A stretch of DNA of 64,000 nt from Eudromia elegans (lineage: Eukaryota > Chordata > Aves > Tinamiformes > Tinamidae): the NCBI GenBank assembly GCA_003342815.1, contig PTEX01000164.1, forward strand, positions 845,748 to 909,747, in the 5' to 3' direction. Below, piece by piece: positions 12,111 to 25,400 of this stretch. How positions within the stretch are numbered: the stretch's first letter is position 1; each line of letters starts with the position of its first letter. The position numbers and the translations under genes are program-made. A model generated the notes under the pieces. The model was given only the letters and a program-made list of their open reading frames with translations, had not been told where the DNA came from and did no database searches.

Positions 12111-13605
12111 GAGGCAATTGATAAGGAGACTGTTCTGCCAAACCAGGAGTGGTTCAGAGGATGTGAGCAGGGAATGACCGTTTACTACTTCCACAACACA
12201 AAGATGATGGAACATGCAACAAAAACAGATAAAGCTGGGTACTTTTTCAAGTACATAGTGGAAAAAAATATACTTTATGCTTGCATACTGAAACACATGG
12301 TATATCTGTCAATAGCATAATAAATAATGGCTTATATTATTTGGTTAAAAATCCAAATGGCTTGAAAGGAACGTAACTCAGATAGGAACCTGCATCAGGG
12401 TTCCATTCTTAGTTCATTTTCAGAGTATTTTTGAGTTCTTCTTAACTGTAAACTTTTATTGTGGGAGCAGAAAGGGTTCATTGAGCATTTCTTCTTTCTA
12501 TAGGATGGCTACAAATTTTAGTAGTGCCTCTGGTTAGTTTTATATATTCCTTTTAATGTGATTTCTGAAAGCTACTAATAGGGAAAGCTGAGTTACTGAA
12601 CATAGCTATTGGTACTATTCAAGTCATGAGATGAACTAGACTTCTGCCCTCATCAGCAACCAAACTCTCCCTTTTCCAGCTATACCAAAGAGTAATTTTG
12701 GAGGTGGCGAAACTACTCAAATCTGGCAGACCTCAGGTGACTGATGCAAAACTTACCAATGAAGGAAAAGGGTCCTCAAAGAACACAGCATAGGTTCATG
12801 TAGCCCAGTTTAATGTCAGGAGATTATAGCACTGTTATATCCACCTTGCTCCCTCTCTTTCACAGTAGTAGCACAGTGCATTAAAATGACATGAGAACAA
12901 GGCTGCTGAAACCGAGCAAAACCTCACACCGCTCTCCTGAACGAGATCCCTCTTCAGCACTGTCCCCATGTCACAGTGTTACGGTGAGTAGCCATTAGTA
13001 CTTAATTGCTCTCACCTAATTCTGATGTGTCTTCACTGGGTATGAACATTCCTCCACTAAATTTAGTGGCAGCAGTGCACACCGCGCTGAATAGCATCTG
13101 ATGTACAGATCAAGGGCTGCGTTTCCTAAAGCCCCAGTCTCTCCATGCAGATGGGAAATAGTCTGGATCATGATCTCTGCTTCCAGGACAAAATGGCAAA
13201 GGTACATGTGTTGCCAAACACCTGGATTTCTCCAACATACTTGAGAAGATTAGTAAGACACAAGCTTCTATCCCAAACCATGAAATTATCACAGAACATA
13301 CATCCTAGTGTCCCAGGCTTCCCACTAGCTATATTTTGAGATCTGTTATTGGTTACATTTTAAATCTGTAGTGTATCTCCTGTGTGAACAAGGATATTTT
13401 TGAGGCAAAAAGATCTGTTCTTGATCCACCATTATGGAATTCTCTGTATGTGGTAGTTATGTATTCATCTGAAAAGTTTGTGGAGATAGATCATAACTAT
13501 AGGATGACTTGAACCACTTGGATAAAGGTTTCTAATCTGACAATACATATTTTAGCAAGTCTAAATGTTTGAGATGCAAGCAAGGCAGTCAGTTATATTT
13601 ACACA
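12111..13605. other. Intergenic, nothing recognised
   Basis: AT-rich unique-looking sequence. The short open frames on both strands show no domain, no codon pattern and no plausible splice partners. Confidence 0.65.
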
Positions 13606-14280
13606 ATGGAAGACTTTGCTTTGAAAAACAGGGCCTCAGATGAGGCTTTAGGGGTCATTATAGATAATCGCCTCAATGTAAGCTCTCTGCACAATGCTGG
13701 AACAAAAAGGACTAATGAGATTCTTACATATGGGGGGAAGGCAGAGAAAGAGTACAAAGCAGAAATAAAGGATTCTGCATCTTTGAGCAACACTGCTAAG
13801 ACCTCTACTAGGTTACTGAATCATGCCCCAGAGTCTGCATTTTAAAGAGGATTTGAAAACACTGGATAGAGCTCAAGTGTCACAGATGAATTCCCTGCCT
13901 TGAACAAAAAACGTCAAGCTCTCTGACGTGAGGTGTAAGGAGCTCAGCATATTCAGGTCACTGAAGAGAAACATGGACACCTTCATCACATTATGTAGAC
14001 ATGAGTACTTGGGAAAAGATACATGCAAAGAGCTTTCCATGCAGGCTGATAAAGATCAAATGAGTGGAAGTCAAAGCTAGATAAATTCCACCTTGAAATG
14101 AGGGAAATTTTCCCAGCAGTAAAGTAATAAAAGACAGGAACAGCTTATCAGGCAATCTAGTGAAACCTCCAACACTTGCAGTATTTTAGCCAGGCAGAGC
14201 TGAAGATACACCTTTAAGCATAGCTTCAGACTAAATGATTAAGGCTGTCCTTTCTCACTCTGGAATACATGAATCTTAGC
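13606..14280 (+). repeat. Ancient CR1/L3-like LINE fragment, 3' part
   Basis: Several blocks follow the order of the CR1/L3 3' end. A segment like GGGTCATTATAGATAATCGC comes first, then ATTTTAAAGAGGATTTGAAA with GATAGAGCTCAAG. After that come AAGGAGCTCAGCATATTCAG, an AGATAAATTCCACCTTGAAA block, and GTGAAACCTCCAACACTTGCA. The frame is broken many times, so this is a dead copy. The 79-codon open frame at its start is a remnant of the reverse transcriptase region, not a host gene. Family assignment is from memory of the consensus layout. Confidence 0.6.
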
Positions 14281-17200
14281 TCTTTCACTCATACTTTCAT
14301 TTCCTCAGCCCTGTGCAGAAGAGGATTGCCTCCTCTGTACTCAGCGTGCTTCCAGTGTTTCCGTGTGTGCAGTAAAATAACAGTTTGATAATGCTTCATG
14401 GATACACTCAGCAAGGGTGCAAACCAAAGTTGAGAGACCACATTAGTCTCATGTTCAGGGAGAAGGGGTGGCAAAGGGAAAGAGTTCCTTTCCTGAAGAT
14501 GTGAAAGCCATAGACAGGTGCCAGATTGATGGGACCATATTCCTTCTGAAAGGACAAATATCTGTTTCCCTACAAACTTCTCACTCTTTTTGACAGGCAG
14601 GTCTATGCTGCAAGGCAGTGAAAGACATCCCAGAAGATCTTAAAGACATCCCAGATGTTAAAGACATGCCAGAAGATTTTAAATATATTACTTTGGAGGT
14701 TGGGAGCCGTAGCTCGTGGAGACCAACATGAGTTACCTACTTGGATCTTCTGAAATCTCAGTTCTTCACCCATCATATGTCCATTCCCTCCTATCTCCTC
14801 TCTTCCTGTCCTCCTTCTATCCAATGCCATTGCATGAGACATTTGCTTTCCTTTACAGTGCAAAATCTGTGGAGCTTGTTATTCTTCTGGGCATTTGTCA
14901 CCTAATTAAACCCACTGCAGAGACTGACAGCAATAGTAATAAGTTAGTGTCTTCCTGGGGCTCTCAGCAGTCCAGTCCCCTGAAAGACTAAATACTTCAC
15001 TTTAGCGCAAGTCATACATTTAATAAACTGCCACACAAAGCAGATCAGTCTAAATGATCTTTCAGTCCCTGAAGATGTTTCTCTTTTATTATCCCAAATA
15101 TGTTTTCTCTTTCCTTTCACAAGTTATTGGAGCAGAAGTACATGAAGGAAGAAGTTGCCCACTAGGAATGAGGTTTTAACCTGGTGTCACCTGGCAGTCC
15201 ATCCATCTCAGCAAAATGCAGTGACTTCTAGCCTACACTGTGATAAACAAGTCAAGATTGAGCCCTCTCAGCTGAGCAAAACTGCTTGTCTCTGAATACC
15301 AGCTTCTTCCCATCCTCACACAGCCTATTCCTGGCAGGTGACCCTGAAAAATCACCCAGGATTTCTATAGCAGCTGTTTGATAGAACATGATCCATTGCA
15401 AAGGCAGGGACCAGCAGCAGGGTGGCTATTAGCGGTTCTAGCTGGGCAGATGAGCAAGAAGACTTCACAATATGACATCTGGGACTAACACACACACAGA
15501 CACACCCCACAACATAGAGCACTCAACCCCTCACATATCATTAAGTGTAAAATTTTTTTCTAGTACATCACTAGCTACTGCTCAATGTTCCTGATGCTGA
15601 GGAAGCATTCTTTTTGCAGGCAAGCCCATAATACCCTGAAATGTTCTACTATTAATTTCAAACCTGCACAGAGAAGCAAACAGTACACCATCTTGTGTAT
15701 TCCTGCAAGGATGGGTCCCTTTACAGGATTGTTCAACATCTCAGGCTGATCACTAATGTGCTTCCAAGAGCCAGACTGCCAGCCCTCTTTCCAGCTAGCC
15801 GTGGTGGCCTGCGCCAGAGTGCCCTAAAGCTATAGCACAGACCATGACAAAGCACTTTGCTACACACATGATGGCACTGTGTCGATACAGACCCAGCAAC
15901 CACCATGCCTGCTCAGCTGCCCCTCCTGGTACAGTACATATCACCTACATGCAGCCTTTTGAAATTAGAGGTATATAGTGGCTATATAAGTCTAATGCAT
16001 CAAGCAGCAATGAGTTTAGAACAAAAACACTAGGGGGGGGAAAAAAAAGAGTTTGACTCCAATGAAAACCCTGCCAAGAGTTGACATTAGAAGCATCAGT
16101 TCAGTGGCACTGCCCAAAAGCACAGGCTCCACTTACCAGCAAACAGCTCAAGAGCTAGAGCTAGCTGAACCTCAGCAGCTCTGTGAGCAAGGGTGAAACT
16201 CCTGAACAAGGGAGCATGACAAGCATCAGTCGAACAAGCAGCACTATAGACTGTTGTAAATTTTACTGACCAAATAATAATGAAATTAGTTTTAGTGCCT
16301 TTTTGCAGTTCTAAGAACTCGTTACCAGCAAGGATGGGAGTATAACAAACCAAATGAATAGAAGACTAGAAAGATATCAAGCATCCTTATTATCTATTAA
16401 GGCATGCGTAGATCCAGCTTTATGCAAACAGTAACTTCTTTCTCATAAGACCTAAGGAGCTCTGCACTTGTCAAAAAAGTCTATTTATTGACTTTCCATG
16501 GCAAGAAATTTATGCCCCAGACAAGCTGTTCAACTAATACAATATCCAAAGAGATAGTGATCCGTCTTTGGGCATCTTTAAATACTGCATAGGGTGCCTT
16601 TAAATCATACACATAGCTTTTCCGGCTGAAAACTACATGTAGATATAGGCAAGTGACACAGTAGGAACAAAAAAGTCATCCTGTGGGGAAGGTACAATAT
16701 GGTATACAAATCCCAGTAAGAGGGTTTAATTGTTATTTTAAAACCTACAGACAAGCAGAAATAAAAGGAACTCCAGACCAGATACTCTTCAGATGCTTAT
16801 TTTGCTTTTAATTTGATCACATTGAGGATGCTAAATGCATCTGTCCATCCACAGGCAGCTGTTGAATACGGCTGCAAGAAGGTGGGGTAATGCCCCATTA
16901 CTGTGAGCAAACACAAGGCACCTGTAGAACCCAGTGACACCAAGGGGATCACAAGGCCACACACAAAGGGCCAGGCCCCTTTCAGCTGCAGAAAGTCTGA
17001 AGCTAACAGCACCAAGGGGGCTTGTCAACCTTCACACAGAAGACGGAGGAAAAAAAAGAAAGGCCTCTCAAAGTGAATTTTAATTGTGCTAATAAGGACA
17101 AAACAGAAGTGTCTAGTAAACGGAGGTATCAAAATGGTGCCACATAACCTCAGGCTTCAAAGCTCCAATTATGAGGCCTTTAAGCAGCACTGACGTCCAA

Positions 17201-19580
17201 TTTTTAAAAAAGTGTCTGTGTGTAAATCTAATCCATCTTTACCTTTTTGCTCCAATGCAACTCTCGTTAGCTGCCTAGAATTAGATTTTTAATCTCAGAT
17301 TGGCACCCCATTCTCTGCCACTCAAGTATCACAAACAGTGAGAAGATTATAGGCACTTAGGTAGTATCTATTTTCCTATAAGCCTTTTAGCACCATAAAT
17401 GCTAAATACAGCACCCAGTTTAAATTAGCTTTAACCTCAGATTGACTCCAGTTAACTACACAGGAACAGCCATTTAGAAACAAAACAAAGCTAGCACTTA
17501 AAATGATTACACTGTTTGATATAATAAACAAAAACAATGGCAAAATCTCTAACTGCCTTTTTTGGCAAACTGGGATTTGTGAGCTGTTAGCCTGCAACAC
17601 ATGGGCAGATTTGTCACAGTACTCACTACCAGAAATAGCCTTCCAAAAGTGCTACAAACTGGGACAGCTCATGCAGCTGTTTTAGCAAATGGTTAAAATG
17701 GGTCGCCATAGTCTTTTTGTGACTTGAACTCCCACTAGTTTTTCCAGGAGAGCGCCCAAGATCTTCACAAGGGAAAATATATCCCTTGATTAGTGCTGGA
17801 CCACTGCTAGATCGGAAGTCACTTGTAAAAAGAATCAAATAGGCTGAACACCTAGAGCAGGAATGACTTCAGCAAATCTATTGCAAGGGAGCCCTAAATT
17901 GTATCAGGTAACTGCTTTAGGAAGAAACATGGTGCCAACATCACAGGAGCAGTTTCACAAAATGTTGTTGAAGAGCATAGAAGCAAGCGAGCCCCAATAA
18001 CCAGGTCATCATTAGGAAGCAAACATGAGGAGCAATACCCTTAGAGTTGCAAGTTCACCTCAAAGGCGTAGTACTGGACTTCGTGAGCCTGCACAGCTCC
18101 TTGTGCTTTACTATGCTCTTCTCCATCACCATGGGGAAACAAAAAGTCTACCCTCAGCAAGCTTGGCATTTCCTCATCCTCCAGGGAGTGAAAGACAGCC
18201 AAATCCTATCTCGGCACAGGAAATAGCGTAGAAATGCAAAAGAAAAATCTGTGTCTGCCACCCGATTTTGCCTCAGCTTTTTCTGAGCATATTAAACAGA
18301 TGCCTAAAACTGAGCAGTAAAATGAGTACTCCAGAGCTCTTCCCACAGTTTCTCTCCTCACTTGGAAGGCTGCCACACTCACAGATTCTCAAACATTCAT
18401 TACTCAGATATACTCATCTGCTAAATACAGATTGGGAAGGGAGAATAGACAGTGCTAGTCAAAAGCAAAATATTAACTCAAAAAATGTTCTTGTAAACTA
18501 TCATGACCACTGCTTAGATGCTTTGAGCGCTTCTATTTAAAAAAAAAAGAAGTCTGAGCAAAATAAACACTTGGGAAAAAAGATTAGTTCTATTTTGAAG
18601 CAGAATCAAACTGGAGCAGAATCAAAGAGCCCATCTCTTCATAAGCTCCCCCATGCTGCTTCCAGATTTTTTTTCCCACCCATATAGAAATATCAATAGC
18701 ATTCAGCCTCCTGAGCAAGTTCTATAACAGAATAAGCAGCAGAACATCTCCAACTACTTTTGGATATAAAAACAAGGAAAGATCAGGGGGAAAGAAAAGC
18801 TTGGGTTATTTAAGCACCCTGAAGCTAAACTGAGCACTTCCTAACCCAACAAGGAAGTCCCTGCCCAAATAATATGTAGTTTCACTGGGATGTGACAGAG
18901 AAATCAAGTACCATAGTGATAAGATACTCACAAAGATAAAGGATAGAGACAACATTAGAACTGCATGTTTAGAAATTTCTTCTGTTTTCATTGTATCCGC
19001 ATGTGAAAACATATTTGCCTCAACTAAAGCAGTCTCTGGGCTCAGATCCAGTCACCTGCAGTTGGTGGTACACAAGTGTCATGGACAGGTTACACACTTC
19101 AGAAAACAAAGTCTTCTGGTGTCATACACTCTAAGTCCTAGAGAGTTCACTTTCATTCTAGAGAATTTAAGTTTTTGGGGTTTTTTTTAAGTCTTCTCAT
19201 TAATACCTTTTAAGAGTTTAGGAAGTTAAACATCTATATCCTCATGAAACCGAGACTAGTATAGCTTGAAACACCACCTCATACTGCATGAAAGATGTCC
19301 CAGAGGTTTTACTTGCACTTTTTTTTGAAGACAGATTTCTTTATAGTTACAGTTTCTATAATTTGCTTAGAAAAAAGCTTTTGCTTTGAAAGAAAAAATC
19401 CAGATTTGAAAATACAAAATGGCAAAACCCTCCAGTACTAATGACGTCATTTGTCAGGTGTATTATTTGTGTAACCTCAAAAAATACCATGTGACAGCTG
19501 CAAGAAACGCTTGCTGTGGCTGCCCTGTGAGAAGTCGACTAGTATGACTTAGACACAGTAGTGATATCCCATAAACTATA
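14281..19580. other. Intergenic, about 5.3 kb, no gene seen
   Basis: Contains the short minisatellite at 14621-14686 and a small AC-rich patch near 15489-15510. The rest is unique AT-rich sequence. No conserved exon, RNA gene or intact repeat was recognised. Confidence 0.65.
14621..14686 (+). repeat. Minisatellite, unit lengths 21, 18 and 21 bp
   Basis: Three units begin AAAGACAT(C/G)CCAGA, at 14621-14641, 14642-14659 and 14660-14680, followed by a partial unit AAATAT. The middle unit lacks exactly three bases relative to the others. All lengths are multiples of three, so the + frame stays open and reads KDIPEDL, KDIPDV, KDMPEDF. There is no supporting gene structure around it. Confidence 0.85.
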
Positions 19581-19628
19581 TCCTGTGATTCTGTGATCCA
19601 CTCTGTGATTCTCTAACCCATTCTATGC
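19581..19628 (+). repeat. CR1-tail-like octamer repeat (CTGTGATT)n
   Basis: Imperfect repeats of CTGTGATT/ATTCTATG resemble the ATTCTRTG microsatellite that ends CR1 elements. An old + strand CR1 could lie just upstream, but I cannot recognise its body. It may simply be a microsatellite. Confidence 0.45.
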
Positions 19629-21569
19629 AAGGGAAGCCTATATTGCTTCATATTGGCTCCACTCTGCATTCTTTATTTTGCAGACTTGGGGTCATTAAGA
19701 AAGAGAACAAGCATTTCCTGGGCAATGGACACGATCAGCACTAAGCAGAATTTGCACTCAAGTGAAAAACTTTCCTTCCAACAAATTTTAAATCCTCTCC
19801 CATTTCCTGGCTTTGTTTCTTCTGAGAAGTCCATACTTCCACAGTATTATTGTATCTCTCACAGCCCTAAGGACATGCACGGCCCACAGCTTCCTTTCAT
19901 TCAGCAGATGCATGCTAGGAGTGCACGCTCATACTCAACCTGCAAAGACACTGGAAACACCTCTTCCATATCCTACAAAGAAAGGTTTGTCAGAGGTAGC
20001 AGAAGGATTTAAGACCAATATTCACACAACACAGCAGAAAGACATTATTCCCCAAGGACTCCAGGGCATGCAATTGCCCACACTGCTTTGGTGACTACTA
20101 TGACCTAGCACAGCCAGTTCAGCAGCATTGACCACGTATAGCAAGACAAAAAGTCCTTCTCTCCTACCAGTGTCCTTCTCAGGTAGAGAAATATCTGCTA
20201 CTTCTCTCACTCCTAGTTTTACAGACTGCTTACTCCAAGAAACACATTCAGGCAGGAATTTAAACCTTGTCCAGTAATGTACAGCCCCACACAGAGCCAC
20301 CTTAGGAGTACTGGCTGTCCTGCCCATCCTTGCACAGAGCTGCTACAGAAAACTCCCCTCCTGGCTAGAGTTTCATCTTCTTCCACTCAGCCCTGTGGTA
20401 ATTACTCCTGCCAAAGGCTCATTTCTCCCTAACCAGGGAATCTACTTCTGTGCAATAGTAAAATAAAGTCACTTCCCTGTTTCTAGGATTTCCATATTGG
20501 CAGATTTTTCTTCTAGTATGTGTAAAGTGCTGTTGAGAGGGCAGTCCCCAGCTGGTTTGCTGACAGGCAGGATCTGTTGTCCTGAGTCCTCCTAAGTGCA
20601 TTTAACAGAGACAGTGACCGACTCCATTTACTGAATTGATTTAGGATATGAATGTTATCTCTAGTGAGTATATTTAAATTAATGGCTGCTAAAGCAGCTT
20701 ATGTGACTTTTTAATCTAGCTTTTCCATCTAATCATCTGTGGAATGACTGTTTGAGAGAGAAACAAAGAAGAAATTGGGGCAAAACCTTCACCGACAGAT
20801 GCTGAAAATGATATCCTGTAGCCATAGCACTGCTGTTACACAGATGGATTTGTTGCTCATTCATTACTGCGCAACTACTTTCCCAAAAACCTGAGCATTT
20901 CTGAAGGCGATCTGAGCAGAGAGACATCCACATGCTCTGCAAAAAGATCTCAGGCAAGCTCTGAACAGGCTGCACTTTACAAAATTATTTTCATCCATTA
21001 AACATAAAAACACAACAGCCCTGTGAATTCCCTTCCACAATGCCTTCCTTCGGGAAGGAGAGGACATGCCCAACCAACAGGAGAGGCCAAGTCCCCGGTT
21101 CATTCCCTGCTCCGTTTCCAAGGTTTGGGTTATGGCTGGTTGGGTTATGGCCATTATGTGAGACTAGAGAAGCAGGGACATTCAAAGACATTTTTTAAAG
21201 GCCCCCTACAATATGGAAAACCTGGCTCTGCTCAGATATGATCTGAGTTAGTGTGCAAGAATTATATATTCTCATTTTAGAGTGGAAGTCTCTGTGCCAT
21301 TTCCTCATAGACAGAGGAGAAAGTGATGCTCATTTCTCACAAGGCACTAAGATCCATTAAATATATTCATACCCTGCTATTCTCCTATGCACTGTGGCAA
21401 TAGGGCATTTTTTTCCATCAGTCAGAAGTCAGTGCAGTCCCCTCCCCAACATATCAGACAACTCTTACTGTTTCAGTGCAGAAAAAGTAACCAAAAATAC
21501 TACTTGTAATAGGAATCACTAGATTTACTGCTTCTAGTGACTAATACACAACCTTCTGATTATTTCTCC
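19629..21569. other. Intergenic, no gene seen
   Basis: Unique-looking sequence. Open frames of up to 119 codons occur at 19653-20012 and nearby. They overlap one another on both strands and have no family features. Confidence 0.65.
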
Positions 21570-22050
21570 ATAGAATGGAGAAGGTTAGAAGGGCCCTCTA
21601 GAGATCCTTTAGTCCAATCCCCCTGCTCCAGCAGGCACCCCTGGGGCACATAGCACACAGTGGTATCCAGGCAGGTTTGGAAGATCTCCAGAGACAGAGA
21701 CTCCACAGCCTCTCCGGGCAGCCTGTTCCAGGGCTCCATCACCCTCACAGCAAAGTTCTTTCTCATGTGGACATGGAACTGCCTGTGATTCAACTTGCAT
21801 CCATTACCCCTTGTCCAGTCACTGGCCATTACCGAGAAGAGTTTGGCCCCCTCCTCCCTACATTCAACCCTCTGGTATTTATACATTTTAACAGATTTCC
21901 TCTCAGTCTTCTCTTCTGCAGGTTAAACAGGCCCAGCTCGTTTAGTCTTTCTTCATATGATAGGTGCTCCAGTCCCTTAATCATCTTTGTTGCTCATCAC
22001 TGGACCCTCTCTAGAAGCTCTGCATCCCTCTTGTACTGGAGAGCCCAGGG
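21570..22050 (-). mobile_element. CR1 LINE fragment, 5'-truncated
   Basis: Read on the + strand this is the reverse complement of a CR1 3' end. It starts near the tail at ATAGAATGGAGAAGGTTAGA, then has AGTCCAATCCCCCTGCTCC and CCTCTCCGGGCAGCCTGTTC. It continues with AAGTTCTTTCTCATGTGGAC and, further on, AGGTTAAACAGGCCCAGCTC and TCACTGGACCCTCTCTAGAAG. Homology fades after CTTGTACTGGAGAGCCCAG near 22050, as expected for 5' truncation. Only the last part of the ORF2 region and the 3' UTR remain. The minus-strand 108-codon frame (21560-21886) belongs to this element. The CR1 class points to a bird or other sauropsid. Confidence 0.88.
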
Positions 22051-25000
22051 AGCCCTTGCGTGCTGCAAGCTTGCTTCCTCACCATGCTGTAAAACCAAAC
22101 AGAACGGTAGGCCCTCATCCAGGTAGCAGATGTAACCTGGATTTTCTCTTCTGGACACTGCTGCTGCTGTATGTTGAATATTGATAAATTTACATACGGT
22201 TCATTTTTAAAATAAGTATTAATTCTTTTGTTCAGATAGTGTGGCATCCTTATCACCAGCTGTATAAGACAGTGCTTCAAGATACAAGATACTATGCTGC
22301 CTACGCAGTTAAACACTTCCCCCTCCTGCACCTGCTCCAGCTCAGGAACAGGGTCTGCCTGCTGCCACTGTCACAGCTCCATAAGGTAATTTTCACTCTG
22401 TGCTGGCACTGGTCAAGCAAACTGAATTTAAGTACCACTACTCAGAGCTGAGAATTTGTGATCCAAAATGTTATCAAAATGAGGAGGAACATGTGACAAC
22501 AGCATTTCTTAGCTGATAAACACTGTCCTCACTTTTCTCAGTGACATCCCTGCTCTGGAATGCACCTCCAAAGGTAAAGAGTCACTTCCTTTCGCCCCTC
22601 ACAGCAGGCGAGGGGAAACCACCCCCACGTAATCTCAGTTGGAGGATAATGGAGTTCACTTGGCCAGCAGCAGGGAGGCAGGAGGGAACAGCTTCGCTCT
22701 GACGTGGGCTGGCTGCCTCTTTTGCTCTTCTGTGGCTGAGGCCACCGCCAGGGCAGGGGAGGGCATCTCTGCTTTCCAGACATCTCACCTTCTTCATGTG
22801 CTGATGCCTGTGGTTATGGGAGCATCTGACCATACACAACTTGTGAAGCTGCCAAAGAAAACAGCATGATCTACTTAAGCAATTAGACCCAAGGCACAGT
22901 GGATTTCCATGAGATTACTGCGTACCTCAGATTGCCTCGCAGCTTCAGTCACCTGAGAAGTGTGATCATCTCACTGAAATACATGCCCTGCCACACTTCA
23001 CAACAGGTAGAAAACACTGATACTTAAGCAGAGAGTTGTGCCTTCCACATGCATTTGGACACAGATCTGGCCCACATCCTGATGCATCCCCCTGCCATGC
23101 ACCTTGCAGAAAGCAGTGCTCCTCCTTCGCTAACACCAGCTCACAGCTATGCCCCAAGGTCTCATCAGAATACACTGCACCAAAGATGTGCTGCTGACCA
23201 GCTGTACATGCATCTGGGAAAGGGAAAGTTCACTCAGAGCTGCACACTTTCAAAAAGTTGTCATCATGCAGAGAAAGCAGCTGAATGCAGATCATCAGCC
23301 TACAGCTGACAGACTAGCAAAAGAAAGGGAAAACTGCAGGTCTGTCTGCAGTAACTTCTTCACTTTCAGAAATGGCTCTGATGAGCTCTCGAGGGAGTAG
23401 CAGCATCTCCTTCAGTTCTTGCTGAGGCTTTGCAGGGGTGCAGGTCATTTTCTCCCGGATTTTAAATCAGAGAACAAGTGGATTAGATTGCCTGGAGGAA
23501 TCAGTGTGTCCTCTCCCTGCACTCACCAAGGCTTTATGAAAAAGATTTGATAAGTAAAAACAGAGTCAGATGGTGTTTAGGTGCAAAGATGACACCCAAA
23601 GGATGCCCAGGCAGAGAAAGTACTTTTTGGAAGAAGGATGAGGCAGAAATTCATCTGAGGCCCCAGTTAGAAAAGAGCTGAAGTCTCTAAAGCACTGGCT
23701 GGCCCCTTCCATTCAGCTACCTAAGGCAGCCAGCCAGGGCTCAGCTTCTAGTTATTTTAGAGTTATGCTAGAGTTTAAAGTGCTCTACAGCCAAACTCAA
23801 AGCCCTGTCTCTTCAGGCTGACGTCCCCAAACAGCGCCAGAGAGGACACTTTCCTGCAACTTCCTCTGTCCTAAGCAGCCTATGCAGAGCAGCTGTTGGG
23901 TGCTTTGTGATCTCACATAAATATTGACAATTTCACAAAGAAATCTTTGGTACTAGCTTTGACAAAGAGGGAGCAACCAAAGAAAACCAGTGATGATATC
24001 CCAGCATCTGAACAGTTTCCCCTTAATGGCAGCAAATCTTGGCAGAGAAAAATTCACATTTTTAAGATTCATATAACTGCTTTTCACCAAATCCATCATT
24101 TCTAAGTTTGTCTACCATGCAGCACATCTTCACTGATATTATCTTACCGAATTTCTGATAATGGCAACAGAAACAGATTAGTGTCACAATCAAATGAACA
24201 AGTTCCACAGATCTTAAAGGTTGCAGGTTGCACGCACACCCTAGAAGGGAGGAAGCTTTTAGGATGAACTTTGAGCATGTTCAGAGAATACATAGCAAAG
24301 ACTGTCATACAAATTTCCCTCTGCAGGCAACAGTATTTAACTTCAAAGGAAGCCCTGTATGACAAAAAGCTGTTAAACTGACAAATCAAATAGAACTCAA
24401 AGATACTAACTTTTTTCAAAAAAATGTACTTTGACAAAATTGCTCTTTTTAACTTTTTAAGCAATTTTACCACTAAATACATATCATTGCACTAGATAAA
24501 TCCTTTCATTTAATCGTAACTGGACATTTGTAAACAGAGTATTGAAACAAATTCATTATACACACACAACTGAGGCATGAAACCTGAACATTGATGTTTC
24601 TATGAGGTCTGTATATCAGCATCTATCAACCTAGAGTAATACTTAAAGCAGCAAATCATTGCTTGCAGTAGTGAATAACAGAAGGAAGCACAAAATATGG
24701 GTTTATATAATCAAACTCCCAATATGTAAGAGAATTAAGCATGTGAGCTCCATCAATCCATAGGCAGCAATAATTTCTTCATACACCCCAATAATTAAAT
24801 TCCTTCTCACCTTAGAAAAGTAAACCTCTTATATGCAAAAGGTGGCATCAACTCTGTGTGTGTATGGAATGAAAAAACAGCAGCTGCTATGTAGCCTGAT
24901 GCAAAAATAATGTGTTTTCACACCAAGAAGATATGCAATAACGTTTTCCTGTCAGTAACAATAAAATACTAACAAGTAAATAGAAGTAGGTTACAGTAAA

Positions 25001-25400
25001 TAAAATGGACCTCTTTCCCAGGACCTCTTTCCCTGCCAGCCTGCATCTTGTATAGCAACTGACATGTGTGAAGCAAAATTTAATTCCATCAGATAATGTT
25101 TCTCCATCTGCTTACACTTTACATCTTCTACACTTTAATTTTCCTTTACTGCCAAAGCCTTCCCTAAGTGCCCGGCAGAGGATAACCAGGTCGTCTGCTG
25201 ACGCACGGAAAGGGCCTTTGACTCCCCCCGGCTCTTCCCCCCAAAATACACGGTGCCTTTGCACCATCTACTGGTGAACGAGTCACAAACCGTCCGAGGA
25301 GGCCGGCCGGGAACGGGCAATGTCGCGTACACTGAACTACCGGCTAGGGACTTTCAGCTTCAACAGCTTCGGTTTTGATGCTGGTTTTTTTTTTTTAATA
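22051..25400. other. Intergenic, no gene seen
   Basis: Mixed-composition unique sequence. A 14-bp tandem duplication (GGACCTCTTTCCCA) lies at about 25007-25033, and a small CpG-richer stretch at about 25160-25345 is too short to call an island. No exon is supported. Confidence 0.6.

Noticed and set aside
21560-21886. 108-codon minus-strand frame
   Set aside because: It is the C-terminal remnant of a CR1 LINE reading frame, not a host gene.
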